Assembly (NCBI GenBank): GCA_025363495.1
Contig: JANYDR010000225.1
Span: 1 to 15,616, forward strand
From: Cyclobacteriaceae bacterium
GTDB taxonomy: Bacteria; Bacteroidota; Bacteroidia; Cytophagales; Cyclobacteriaceae
DNA: 15,616 bases
Reading direction: 5' to 3'
Below, in pieces: positions 1 through 7,660 of the stretch. How positions within the stretch are numbered: position 1 is the first letter of the stretch; every line of letters begins with the position of its first letter. The position numbers and the translations under genes are program-made. The notes under the pieces were generated by a model. It did no database searches. It saw nothing but the letters and a program-made list of their open reading frames with translations, and was not told where the DNA came from.

Positions 1-269
1 GGAAATACTTTTTTCCCAAGCTCAGCAAGTTTCTTCAGCGCTGCAGTATTTACATTTTCAATTTCAATAGTAATAATATCACACGACGATCCAAACTTCA
101 TTACAGTGTCGAAGTCAGTTAATTTGCCATTTGTAAATGGCGCAATGCCAGAACACGGCGCATGCTGGTCAGGATCAAGAACTGAAAAATTAAGATTCCA
201 ATCGATGCCTTTTTGAATCAACATCCGTCCAAGCTGACCTCCACCCAATATCCCTATTTTTTCTTTCAC
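1..269 (-). CDS. purK: N5-carboxyaminoimidazole ribonucleotide synthase, N-terminal part (cut by window edge)
   Basis: This is the first 89 or so residues of PurK, the ATP-grasp enzyme that carboxylates aminoimidazole ribonucleotide with ATP and bicarbonate in cytoplasmic purine synthesis. The opening reads VKEKIGILGGGQLGRML, the glycine-rich beta-alpha turn typical of PurK. It is followed by a VLDPDQHAPCSGIA stretch and an IITIEIENVN strand, both characteristic of the family's first domain. No ATG lies upstream of the glycine-rich motif in this frame. I chose the GTG at 269, and an in-frame TTG at 281 is the alternative. The preceding gene on the same strand stops at 296, so purK is probably read from the same transcript. 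The remainder lies outside the window. The family call is firm; the start is not. Confidence 0.88.
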   Translation of the reverse strand, partial: MKEKIGILGGGQLGRMLIQKGIDWNLNFSVLDPDQHAPCSGIAPFTNGKLTDFDTVMKFGSSCDIITIEIENVNTAALKKLAELGKKVF

Positions 270-295
270 AGGATTTACCAATTCAATGTTTATGA

Positions 296-2221
296 CTATT
301 TCAGTGCTACTTCAATAATTTTATCTCCTACTTCTATCTTTTGTACCACATCCATTCCTTTGATGGTCCTCGCAAAAATTGTGTACCGCCCATCCAGGTG
401 TGGAGTAGGCGAGTGTGTAATAAACCATTGTGTTCCTTCTGTATCCTTTCCCGCAGAAGCCATGCCCACTGATCCCGTCACATATCTTCTCAATGAAAAC
501 TCAGACCTTATAGAATAATCTTCACTTCCATAACCATCACCACGATTACATCCGGTTTGAATAACAAAATTAGGAACCACCCGGTGAAAGAACTTACCAT
601 CAAAATATTTTTGTTTGATAAGCTCTACAAAATTCGCTGTTGAACCTGGTGCTTCACTCACCAAAAGCTCCAATGTGATCGTTCCCTTTGTAGTCTTTAT
701 TTCAACTTTCTGACTTGACGGAATAGTTCTTACAAACGCCCAATCAATGGCGTGATTAAATTCATTCTTTAATGGTGCCGGTTTTTCCTCTCCTTCCAGA
801 TAAGCAATGGCATTGTCGAGAGGCTGGAGAGATTCAATATCTCGTGGAAGAATAAGTTTTGCTTTTGCTTCTCTTAAAAAGTCAATATTCTTAATTTCGG
901 TTTTGTAAGGCAATGATGTATTCATCAGAACAGCAGCAATAATACCTACAACAGCCACATCACCCTGAATAATGGCTTGTTTATAGACCTCAAGAAATCT
1001 ATCATTTGATATTTTTGTGCCCTTGCTTTTGTTGAGTGATGCAATCGCCTCAGCGGCAGATGTTTTTACAACTTTTTCATTTAGTTCGTTTAATAATTCC
1101 CCCGAAACAAATTCAAAAGCTTTCTCTTCGAGAGGCGCCTTTGCTTCTCCCAATGCAGATAATAAACCAGATTTAAAATAAACATCCGTGGAAGAGTAGA
1201 GTTGAATTACTTCATTCACGGCATTATTATTTGGCGTTGCTTTAAATAACCCAGCGTATAAATTTGCCTTTACTCTCGGACTCTTCGCCAAATGAATTTC
1301 TTCTGAAATTCTTTTCAATTTAAACTCCTCGGATTTATTCCTGATTACCTCTGATGCCGCTACCTGCACCATCTCAACCGAATCACGCAATCCTCCGAAA
1401 ACAATCTCCTGCGTGTCCATCAGCGAAAAATTCTGACACACACGGACAGCACTTACTCTTACACGATAGTCATTTTCCTGCTTAATAATTTCTTTCAAAA
1501 TATATATCGCTTCTGAAGGTTCCATGTGACGGAATCCGCCTACAGCCGCCATTCTTACATTGGGATCTTTGTCGTGTTGAGCAGCAACAATAAGTTTTTC
1601 CTCAAACCCATTACCTACAATTTTCTGAGACCTGGCGAAGTAACTGGCTGCGGCCAACCTGGTTTGGTATGAATACTTGTTTTCTAAAAACCGAGATACT
1701 TTTCGCGTGATAGTGCTATCCGATTTTCTCCTGACACCAATGTTATATAATCCCCATGCAATACCTTCCTGTATTATTGAATCGTTTGATTGAAACTCTT
1801 CTAGGACATTAAAATCATCTTTCTGAATCGTCTTTCCCAATGCTTCCAATACTTCCCTTAATACTGCTTTATTACTATCCAGAAGAGCAGGTATGAGAGC
1901 ATTTACTGCCTGGGTTCCTCCGGTTTGCCCCAAAGAAAAAGCAGCATTTTTCCTTACCTCAACATCCAAATCTTCAAGCAAAGCGCTACCCAATGTGAGA
2001 GATGAAGTAGAATCCTGAACCGAACCAAAGGCAAGTGCGGCCTCTCTTCTGTAGACAGGATCCGGTGATCGCAAATGGATTAACAAACTATCTGTTAAAC
2101 GCCTGTCTTTAAGATCATAAATCTTTACCAGTATTGGATCAAAGAATTTATTTGGCGAAGGCGCCTTACTGGTGCAAGAAATTATGATAACTATTAATAT
2201 GACTAGAGTAAATCTTTGCAT
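296..2221 (-). CDS. HEAT-repeat / cyclophilin-type peptidyl-prolyl isomerase lipoprotein
   Basis: A 641-residue protein with three parts. Residues 1-16 form a lipoprotein signal (IISC, acylated Cys16), so it should be anchored in the cell envelope. Residues about 25-480 are helical repeats of HEAT type, visible in recurring segments such as RREAALAFGSVQD, VRKNAAFSLGQTG and VRMAAVGGFRHME. Residues about 506-641 are a complete cyclophilin domain. Within it FFHRVVPNFVIQ carries the Arg, Phe and Gln of the proline-isomerase site (R547, F552, Q555), followed by GSVGMASAG, QWFITHSPTPHLDGRY and a terminal strand. I infer that the repeats bind a client and the C-terminal domain isomerises its prolines; no client is known. 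The ATG at 2221 was taken, although a TTG sits directly before it. The gene follows feoB by 30 bp and precedes purK, which suggests co-transcription rather than shared function. Confidence 0.88.
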   Translation of the reverse strand: MQRFTLVILIVIIISCTSKAPSPNKFFDPILVKIYDLKDRRLTDSLLIHLRSPDPVYRREAALAFGSVQDSTSSLTLGSALLEDLDVEVRKNAAFSLGQTGGTQAVNALIPALLDSNKAVLREVLEALGKTIQKDDFNVLEEFQSNDSIIQEGIAWGLYNIGVRRKSDSTITRKVSRFLENKYSYQTRLAAASYFARSQKIVGNGFEEKLIVAAQHDKDPNVRMAAVGGFRHMEPSEAIYILKEIIKQENDYRVRVSAVRVCQNFSLMDTQEIVFGGLRDSVEMVQVAASEVIRNKSEEFKLKRISEEIHLAKSPRVKANLYAGLFKATPNNNAVNEVIQLYSSTDVYFKSGLLSALGEAKAPLEEKAFEFVSGELLNELNEKVVKTSAAEAIASLNKSKGTKISNDRFLEVYKQAIIQGDVAVVGIIAAVLMNTSLPYKTEIKNIDFLREAKAKLILPRDIESLQPLDNAIAYLEGEEKPAPLKNEFNHAIDWAFVRTIPSSQKVEIKTTKGTITLELLVSEAPGSTANFVELIKQKYFDGKFFHRVVPNFVIQTGCNRGDGYGSEDYSIRSEFSLRRYVTGSVGMASAGKDTEGTQWFITHSPTPHLDGRYTIFARTIKGMDVVQKIEVGDKIIEVALK

Positions 2222-2251
2222 CAAAAGTTATTTTCCGAAAGATAGAAAGAA

Positions 2252-4366
2252 TCAGGAGAGAACTTGATACACTATAAGACCAGAAACGTAGGCCAGACCT
2301 GTCATGTAAACCAGTTGAATCAGTGGCCACTTCCACCCTTTTGTTTCACGCTTAACAATTGCCAGAGTACTCATGCATTGCATGGCAAAAGTATAAAACA
2401 CCAATAGTGAAAATCCAACGGCTGGAGTAAAACGTGGTCCACCAGTTTCCGGATTGATCTCATCTTTCAGTCGTTCCTTGATTGTAAGATTATCATCCGT
2501 GCTACCGAGGCTGTAGATGGTTGCGATTGTACTCACAAAAACTTCACGCGCAGCAAAAGAAGTAATAAGCGCGATGCCAATCTTCCAATCAAATCCGAGG
2601 GGACGAATAACAGGCTCCATCCACTTGCCCATAATACCTGCATAGGAATGTTCAAGTTTATAGGCGGCAACGCGATTTTCAAATCCCTCTTCTGTTAATC
2701 TTAAGTTGTAAGATTCTGACTGCACGGTTGCCCTGGCATTGTCCATTACTTCTTTGGGTCCATAGCTGGCCAGTACCCATAGTATGATAGAGACTGCAAT
2801 AATTATTTTTCCTGCCTCAAACACAAAAGCTTTCGTTTTCTCAACAATTGTATAGCCAACATTCGACCACTTCGGCATCCGATAGGTCGGCATCTCCATG
2901 ATAAGATAGCTGCGTTCGTTTACTTTAATAATGGCTTTCATCAGCAAAGCCGAAAACATTGCCGCTAAAAAACCAAGCAAATACAATCCCATTAGCGCCA
3001 CTCCCTGTAAACTGATGAATCCTAATACCCGTTCTTCGGGAACTATTAATGCAACGAGAATAGCAAATACAGGCAGTCGTGCAGAACAACTCATTAATGG
3101 CGTTACAAAAATCGTAATGAGTCTGTCTTTCCAATTGTCGATAGTACGTGTTGCCATGATCGCCGGAATAGCACACGCCAGGCCTGACATTAATGGCACA
3201 ACACTTCTTCCACTCATTCCAAACTTGCGCATGATTTTGTCCATAAGAAAGACCACGCGTGACATATATCCTGTCTCTTCTAATATAGAAATGAAGGCAA
3301 AGAGTATTGCGATCTGAGGAATAAAAATAATAATGCCACCAATTCCAGGCACAATGCCGCTTGAGATCAATTCAAACAGAGGCCCTTCAGGAAGTCGCTT
3401 ATTTAAAAATCCGCTGAGATCTGCGAAACCGCGATCAATAGCATCCATTGGTATCTGGGCTAATGCGAAGACTGATTGAAAAATAAGAAAGAGCAGTGTG
3501 AAGAAAATAAGATAACCCCACACTTTGTGTGTAAGTATTTTATCAAGTTTGTTTGAGGCACTCTTCCACTCCTGTCTTGCAGATTTAATTATAACAGTAT
3601 CAAGCACTTTTTGAATAAATCCATAACGATGAATTGTTTCGGCACCTTGATATTTATGTGGAAAGAAGTTTTGCCTGGTCGCCACTTCTTTTATAAAGAT
3701 TCGATCCTCCTTAGAGAGAAACAGAAGATTTTCGGACTGTTGCAGGTATTGAAAAGCCTCGTAAGAGGTGGAAAGACTAAAGTGCTTTTGTATTTCTTCT
3801 ACCGCAAAAACAACTTCATCGAGCGGCTTAAAAATTCTTCGGCTTGATGGCTGAATATCTTCTATCAATTGTTTTTTTAAAGCATCAAGGCCAAGACCTT
3901 GCCTGGCGTTAATCATCACCACTGGCACATCAAGCTCTTTTGAAAGTTTTTTTACATCCAGGCTCAATCCTGACTTTGCCGCAAGGTCCATCATATTCAA
4001 TGCCAGTACAACGGGCAAGCCCAGATCAATGAGTTGTGTTAGCAGAAGAAGGCAATTTTTAAGATTCGTTGCATCAGCAATCACAGCGAGACGGTCCGGA
4101 AAATTTTCGTCATTTCTGTTCGTAAGGATTTCTACTACTATTTTTTCATCGAGAGTACGGGGATAAAGGCTGTAAATACCGGGCAGGTCTATAATCTCAG
4201 CTGAAGTAGTTTCATCCAGTTGACAAAACCCCATTCGCTTATCAACGGTGATGCCTGGAAAGTTTCCAATCTTTTGATTAAGGCCCGTCAACTGATTAAA
4301 AAGTGATGACTTACCCGAATTAGGCTTGCCCACCAAAGCAATCTTCATTCGCTTTTTGTATGCCAT
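2252..4366 (-). CDS. feoB: Ferrous iron transport protein B
   Basis: A 704-residue inner-membrane Fe(II) transporter with an N-terminal G-protein domain. The G motifs are visible: GKPNSGKS (13-20), switch-I GITVD around residue 40, DLPG (60-63) and NMMD (124-127). After a helical spacer come the membrane segments. These include the two FeoB gate-type repeats, one with GLACAIPAIMATRT and one with TPLMSCSARLPVF, each containing the conserved cysteine. The length fits the family. The start was placed at the ATG at 4366, whose A is also the last base of the feoA stop codon (TGATG). This indicates translational coupling, and the TTG at 4369 is a less likely start. FeoB works with FeoA to import ferrous iron under reducing conditions. 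Confidence 0.97.
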   Translation of the reverse strand: MAYKKRMKIALVGKPNSGKSSLFNQLTGLNQKIGNFPGITVDKRMGFCQLDETTSAEIIDLPGIYSLYPRTLDEKIVVEILTNRNDENFPDRLAVIADATNLKNCLLLLTQLIDLGLPVVLALNMMDLAAKSGLSLDVKKLSKELDVPVVMINARQGLGLDALKKQLIEDIQPSSRRIFKPLDEVVFAVEEIQKHFSLSTSYEAFQYLQQSENLLFLSKEDRIFIKEVATRQNFFPHKYQGAETIHRYGFIQKVLDTVIIKSARQEWKSASNKLDKILTHKVWGYLIFFTLLFLIFQSVFALAQIPMDAIDRGFADLSGFLNKRLPEGPLFELISSGIVPGIGGIIIFIPQIAILFAFISILEETGYMSRVVFLMDKIMRKFGMSGRSVVPLMSGLACAIPAIMATRTIDNWKDRLITIFVTPLMSCSARLPVFAILVALIVPEERVLGFISLQGVALMGLYLLGFLAAMFSALLMKAIIKVNERSYLIMEMPTYRMPKWSNVGYTIVEKTKAFVFEAGKIIIAVSIILWVLASYGPKEVMDNARATVQSESYNLRLTEEGFENRVAAYKLEHSYAGIMGKWMEPVIRPLGFDWKIGIALITSFAAREVFVSTIATIYSLGSTDDNLTIKERLKDEINPETGGPRFTPAVGFSLLVFYTFAMQCMSTLAIVKRETKGWKWPLIQLVYMTGLAYVSGLIVYQVLS

Positions 4367-4599
4367 CAATCAAGAATAGAGATAGTGTCGGCTTCTTCCA
4401 GTCGCAGAGAGAGGTCAAAACCTGAAACATTTACACAAACCGGATCGCCAAAAGGTGCCGAAAAATTAAATCTTACAACAGTGCCTGGAAGAAATCCCAT
4501 TTCAAGAAGTTTTACGGAAAGCTGCTCGTCTGTAAATCCTGAAATAACGGCTGTTTCTCCTGGTTTCATGGATGCCACTGATTTGCTTCTTGCCGCCAA
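4366..4599 (-). CDS. feoA: Ferrous iron transport protein A
   Basis: A small cytoplasmic SH3-like protein that supports FeoB-dependent Fe(II) uptake. Recognisable FeoA elements are MKPGETAVISGF, LLEMGFLPGTVV, PFGDPVCVNVSGF and LSLRLEEADTISI, spanning nearly the whole chain. It ends on the base where feoB begins. The start is uncertain: the frame opens after a TAA at 4608 and offers TTG (4599), GTG (4578) and ATG (4569), giving 77, 70 or 67 residues. Related proteins usually have several residues before the KPGE motif, which favours TTG or GTG. It is first in a minus-strand run with feoB, the cyclophilin lipoprotein and purK. Confidence 0.92.
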   Translation of the reverse strand: MAARSKSVASMKPGETAVISGFTDEQLSVKLLEMGFLPGTVVRFNFSAPFGDPVCVNVSGFDLSLRLEEADTISILD

Positions 4600-4603
4600 T
4601 CTT

Positions 4604-4616
4604 ATTTAGATTAAAT
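4604..4616. promoter_or_regulatory. 13-bp palindrome just upstream of feoA
   Basis: ATTTA-gat-TAAAT is a perfect 5-bp dyad around a 3-bp centre, beginning 5 bp from the furthest feoA start. AT-rich dyads in this position in iron-transport operons can be sites for iron-responsive repressors of the Fur or DtxR types. The match to either consensus is poor, and such a short AT-rich dyad can occur by chance. Confidence 0.2.
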
Positions 4617-4705
4617 TTAAACAGGCGAATATAGGATGGGTTGAAGAATTTTCATGCCAGTATGTAAGTTTTTACTAAAACAGGCCTAAGCACAAGTCAT
4701 CGAAA

Positions 4706-4852
4706 ATGAAAAAGAAATCAAAAAAGAAAGGGGTTAGAAAACCTGAAGAGGCGAAAAAGAAATCACTGGAAGAATCTATTACAGAGGAAAGGCCGTTTGA
4801 TTTTGGTGGCTTACCCGATCGCAATTTGAAGAAAAACCTTGGGTGCGGATGA
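4706..4852 (+). CDS. Lysine-rich 48-residue protein with a conserved-looking GLPDRNLKKNLGCG tail
   Basis: An ATG-started frame of 48 codons. The N-terminal half is strongly basic and presumably disordered (MKKKSKKKGVRKPEEAKKK), then acidic (LEESITEE). It ends in RPFDFGGLPDRNLKKNLGCG directly before TGA. The sharp contrast between low-complexity start and ordered, cysteine-ended tail looks like a real gene rather than chance. From memory, small Bacteroidota proteins with a similar LPDRxLKKNLGCG end exist, but I could not verify this. It has no signal peptide or membrane segment. It is divergent from feoA, whose start is about 107 bp away. The function is unknown. Confidence 0.65.
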   Translation: MKKKSKKKGVRKPEEAKKKSLEESITEERPFDFGGLPDRNLKKNLGCG

Positions 4853-4902
4853 GGCCAGCTTTATGAGATTGTTACGAAAAAATTACTCAATATTTGCTTA
4901 GG

Positions 4903-4937
4903 GGGACAGAATCCCATCAGACACCAAAAAGTGTCTG
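4903..4937. repeat. Two adjacent hairpins, REP-like, possible terminator
   Basis: A short stem GGGA-cagaa-TCCC (4903-4915) is followed after 2 bp by CAGACAC-caaaaa-GTGTCTG (4918-4937), a perfect 7-bp stem. A run of six T lies at 4945-4950. It sits downstream of the 48-codon gene and could end its transcript. However, the T run starts 7 bp after the stem, which is poor for an intrinsic terminator, and a dispersed palindromic repeat is equally possible. Confidence 0.45.
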
Positions 4938-4958
4938 TAAAACGTTTTTTGTAGGGCT

Positions 4959-5156
4959 CTAAACCGGGACCTTCAGACTTCTTTCCGAACGAAGGGCATG
5001 GCGTATTTGCTCCATAGCCTGTTGACGGAAACGTCTGCTATCAGTCGCCTGCTCTTGTCGCAGTACCTCTTTAATGTACTGCAGCACCTTCTCCATCTGG
5101 ACATGGTCCATGGAGTCCAGGGACTCCAGAATGGCAAGTTTGCGCATTGTTTTCAT
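4959..5156 (-). CDS. Small helical protein, function unknown
   Basis: A 65-residue protein starting MKTMRKLAILESLDSM. The middle (VQMEKVLQYIKEVLRQEQ) and the end (RRFRQQAMEQIRHAL) read as two amphipathic, charged helices, and the tail LRSERSLKVPV is basic. There is no signal peptide, membrane segment or catalytic motif. The size and composition recall small regulatory or antitoxin-type proteins of Bacteroidota, but no toxin gene lies beside it, so that remains a guess. A second in-frame ATG three codons in is an alternative start. It lies 158 bp after the AHSA1-type gene on the same strand. Confidence 0.55.
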   Translation of the reverse strand: MKTMRKLAILESLDSMDHVQMEKVLQYIKEVLRQEQATDSRRFRQQAMEQIRHALRSERSLKVPV

Positions 5157-5191
5157 ATACGTAGTGGTTAATGCAAATAACGTAAATTAAA

Positions 5192-5208
5192 CCCTTGTGG
5201 TTCAAGGG
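5192..5208 (-). terminator. Possible terminator after the AHSA1-type gene
   Basis: Read on the minus strand, CCCTTG-aacca-CAAGGG is a perfect 6-bp stem with a 5-base loop, followed at once by TTTAATTTA. The position, about 107 bp after the stop at 5315 and before the next minus-strand gene, fits an intrinsic terminator. The U tract is interrupted, so the call is weak. Confidence 0.4.
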
Positions 5209-5314
5209 ATAACAGAGTAATTCACGTAAGGAAAACATGACAATAATATCCAGGGCACAGACGAATATTAGATGCTGAATAGGAGCCGCAGGGCTTGAAG
5301 TATTACTTGAAATA

Positions 5315-5692
5315 TCAGGAATAAAATTCTTGAAGAGACCCAAAATAAGCGCCGTCCCAACCCTGAACGATATCATCATAATCACCATCTGGAATATTAG
5401 TGTGAGTAAGTTCTACGGAAGTGCCTTGCTTATGGGGGTGAAGAATTATCGTAACAATGGATGCCTCTAACTGATCCCCAAAGTACCATTGCTGAACAAT
5501 CTTTTTTCCGGGGTCAAATTCGATGTTTTTTCCAACGATACTCCCTTCCCACAACGAAAATTCCGATCCGGGATCCATCGACATTTCGGCCGGTTCGCCG
5601 GTCCATAGCTGTATAGTGGCAGGAATTGTAAGCGCATGGTACACTTCTTCAGGCGGAGCGCCAAGGAGGTAGTATTTTTTATAATCTTTCAT
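5315..5692 (-). CDS. AHSA1/SRPBCC-fold protein
   Basis: A 125-residue cytoplasmic protein of the START/Bet v1-like SRPBCC superfamily, close to the 'activator of Hsp90 ATPase homologue 1' group. It opens with a strand (KYYLLGAPPEEVYHALTIP) leading into the helix and TIQLWTGEPAEM turn usual in these proteins. Then come GSEFSLWEGSIVGKNIEF, a QQWYFGDQLEASIVTIIL strand pair and a closing helix GWDGAYFGSLQEFYS. Such proteins bind hydrophobic ligands or act as small chaperone-like factors; the ligand cannot be told from the sequence. The start is a clear ATG at 5692, divergent from the lipoprotein gene that begins at 5799. Confidence 0.85.
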   Translation of the reverse strand: MKDYKKYYLLGAPPEEVYHALTIPATIQLWTGEPAEMSMDPGSEFSLWEGSIVGKNIEFDPGKKIVQQWYFGDQLEASIVTIILHPHKQGTSVELTHTNIPDGDYDDIVQGWDGAYFGSLQEFYS

Positions 5693-5798
5693 ATTTCGGA
5701 TTCAATATCTCGAATGAAAAGCAGTTACCAAAACCTTTTCTTTTTAGAGAATCCGTTCGGGATTTTCACTAACTTTTGCTGCTCAACACCCCTTTAGA

Positions 5799-6497
5799 AT
5801 GAATAAGCCATCAACCCCAGCCTTATTAATATCAGGCACCCTTACGCTATTACTGCTGTTAGCAGGATGTAGTGGGGAAAATAAATCCCAGCAATCTGAA
5901 AATTCTGCAGCCTTTGATTCTGTCAAGGTTCCACTTTATTCAGGAAACACGGCCGTTGCAGTTACACATACTGTTAAAAATTACAACGAATGGCTGAAGG
6001 TCTATACGGATGTTTCCGATCCCGATTCACGTCTTAGCATTTTTGCAAGTCCGGATGACCCTAACCTGATAACTGTTTTCGAGCTTACGAAAAGTCATGA
6101 TGATGCAAGAAACGCATTTGGTTCAGATCTTCTTAAAAAAGAAATGGATGAGGCGGGCGTAACGTCTATACCTATATTCCACTATTATGACGTAAAGTTT
6201 CGTGCATCCGGCAAGACTGACAAGATCTATCGTCTTGGAGTTTCTCATTCGGTGGAAAACTACAATAAGTGGAAAAAAATATTTGATGAGGATGAGCCTA
6301 TACGCGAAGAAGCAGGATTAGAATTAAGGGCAATTTCTACGAACGCGGAAGATCCTAGCGTTGTCAATATAATGTTTGCAACAAATGATGTTGATAAAGC
6401 CAAAAGTCTGATCAATTCAATTGATCTTAAAAAGAGAATGAGCGAGAGTGGTGTTCGATCTGAGCCTGTGCTGACAGTATTGAAAGTGCCGAAATAA
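5799..6497 (+). CDS. Lipoprotein with two tandem dimeric alpha/beta-barrel-like domains
   Basis: A 232-residue lipoprotein with signal and lipobox LAGC (acylated Cys24) and a short serine/glutamine-rich linker. Two homologous halves follow, at about 52-133 and 144-230. Each begins with a strand ending in H-[TS]-V-[KE]-N-Y-N-[EK]-W (THTVKNYNEW and SHSVENYNKW). Each then carries a strand after a DDPN/EDPS turn, and each ends with a [LM]K[KR].M.E[AS]GV.S.P helix and strand. The pattern is that of ferredoxin-like ABM-type domains, which normally dimerise to form one barrel; here duplication would allow one chain to form it. I see no cofactor motif and cannot name a substrate. The gene lies 57 bp before the oxidoreductase on the same strand, so the two may be co-transcribed. 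Confidence 0.8.
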   Translation: MNKPSTPALLISGTLTLLLLLAGCSGENKSQQSENSAAFDSVKVPLYSGNTAVAVTHTVKNYNEWLKVYTDVSDPDSRLSIFASPDDPNLITVFELTKSHDDARNAFGSDLLKKEMDEAGVTSIPIFHYYDVKFRASGKTDKIYRLGVSHSVENYNKWKKIFDEDEPIREEAGLELRAISTNAEDPSVVNIMFATNDVDKAKSLINSIDLKKRMSESGVRSEPVLTVLKVPK

Positions 6498-6554
6498 ATA
6501 GTCAAAAGGCAATTAACAATAGGCAAAGTGTTGCGAGATGTTATAAATTGAGTC

Positions 6555-7607
6555 ATGAATTCCGATCATCCTATTGTTACTTCGATATTGTCTTATGGAA
6601 TGTCGGGTGAAGTATTTCACGCTCCATTACTCGCTGCGCATCCTGGCTTTCAATTAAAGAGTGCTCTTCAAAGAAAAGGAGACTTATCGCATCAGCATTA
6701 TCCCTCCATAAAAATTGTAAGAAGCCTGGAAGAAGTTCTCAATGATTCAGATGTTGAATTGGTCGTCGTCAATACCCCCAATGATACTCACTACGATTAT
6801 ACGGTAAAAGCATTGGAGGCTGGGAAGCATGTTATTGTCGAGAAACCATTTACCAACACAGCGGATGATGCACAAAAGTTAATTGCCATGGCAAAGAAAA
6901 AAAATAGACTGCTCTCTGTTTTTCAAAGCCGGCGCTGGGATGGCGCATTTATGACATTGAAAAAAATTGTAGCATCCGGTGTATTGGGTAAGATTGTGGA
7001 GTATGAGGCACATTATGATCGTTTCCGCAACTACATCGCTCCAAATACCTGGAAGGAAGAACCCGGACCAGGCTCGGGCATCTTGTACAATCTTGGATCA
7101 CACATGCTTGATCAGGTTTTGGTTTTATTCGGTAAACCGGAAACTGTCAGCGCACGAATCGGGATACAAAGGCCCGGAGGAAAAGTTGACGATTTCTATG
7201 ACCTTCGGCTATCATACGACAACCTGAATGTAATTGTAAAGTCAAGCTATCTCGTCCGCGAGCAGGTACCTCTCTACATTGTTCATGGCGTGAATGGATC
7301 ATTTGTAAAATATGGTATTGATCCGCAGGAAGAAGCATTGAAAGCCCATCAGATACCTGGAACTCCCGGATGGGGAACTGAACCAGAGAAGCTCTGGGGT
7401 AAATTAAATACTGAAATTAATGGATTACACTTTGAGGGCAAGATTGAAACCTTAGCAGGAAATTATCTCGGTTACTATCAAAATATTTATGAAGCAATAC
7501 GCGAAGGGAAGGAGCTTACTGTTAAAGCAGAGCAGGCAATGGGCGTGATTCAACTTATTGAAGCTGCGATAAAAAGCAATAAGGAAAAAAGGGAGATTGC
7601 TTACTGA
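6555..7607 (+). CDS. Gfo/Idh/MocA family NAD(P)-dependent oxidoreductase, YdgJ-like
   Basis: A 350-residue cytoplasmic dehydrogenase of the Gfo/Idh/MocA family. The N-terminal Rossmann domain has SYGMSGEVFHAPLL (13-26), VVVNTPNDTHYDY and the hallmark VIVEKPF with E96-K97-P98. The C-terminal domain contains SGILYNLGSHMLDQ, with His183 and Asp186 at the usual catalytic positions. The GxSGxxFHAP dinucleotide loop matches the group containing E. coli YdgJ, an NADP-dependent scyllo-inositol dehydrogenase, more than glucose-fructose oxidoreductase. The first glycine of the GxGxxG motif is serine here. The substrate is probably a sugar or inositol but cannot be fixed. It follows the two-domain lipoprotein. 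Confidence 0.92.
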   Translation: MNSDHPIVTSILSYGMSGEVFHAPLLAAHPGFQLKSALQRKGDLSHQHYPSIKIVRSLEEVLNDSDVELVVVNTPNDTHYDYTVKALEAGKHVIVEKPFTNTADDAQKLIAMAKKKNRLLSVFQSRRWDGAFMTLKKIVASGVLGKIVEYEAHYDRFRNYIAPNTWKEEPGPGSGILYNLGSHMLDQVLVLFGKPETVSARIGIQRPGGKVDDFYDLRLSYDNLNVIVKSSYLVREQVPLYIVHGVNGSFVKYGIDPQEEALKAHQIPGTPGWGTEPEKLWGKLNTEINGLHFEGKIETLAGNYLGYYQNIYEAIREGKELTVKAEQAMGVIQLIEAAIKSNKEKREIAY

Positions 7608-7660
7608 TTATTGGCTGGATAAATTTTTCTAAAAAACTAACATTTATTTTCGCGTCTTTT

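Noticed and set aside
213..518. Plus-strand open frame of 101 codons across the purK start
   Set aside because: Antisense to purK and to the cyclophilin domain, both clearly coding on the minus strand.
2931..3317. Plus-strand open frame of 128 codons inside feoB
   Set aside because: Antisense to the strongly conserved membrane region of feoB; no motif of its own.
5071..5388. Minus-strand open frame of 105 codons bridging two genes
   Set aside because: It overlaps the ends of two better-supported genes in another frame, and its composition does not resemble a folded protein.
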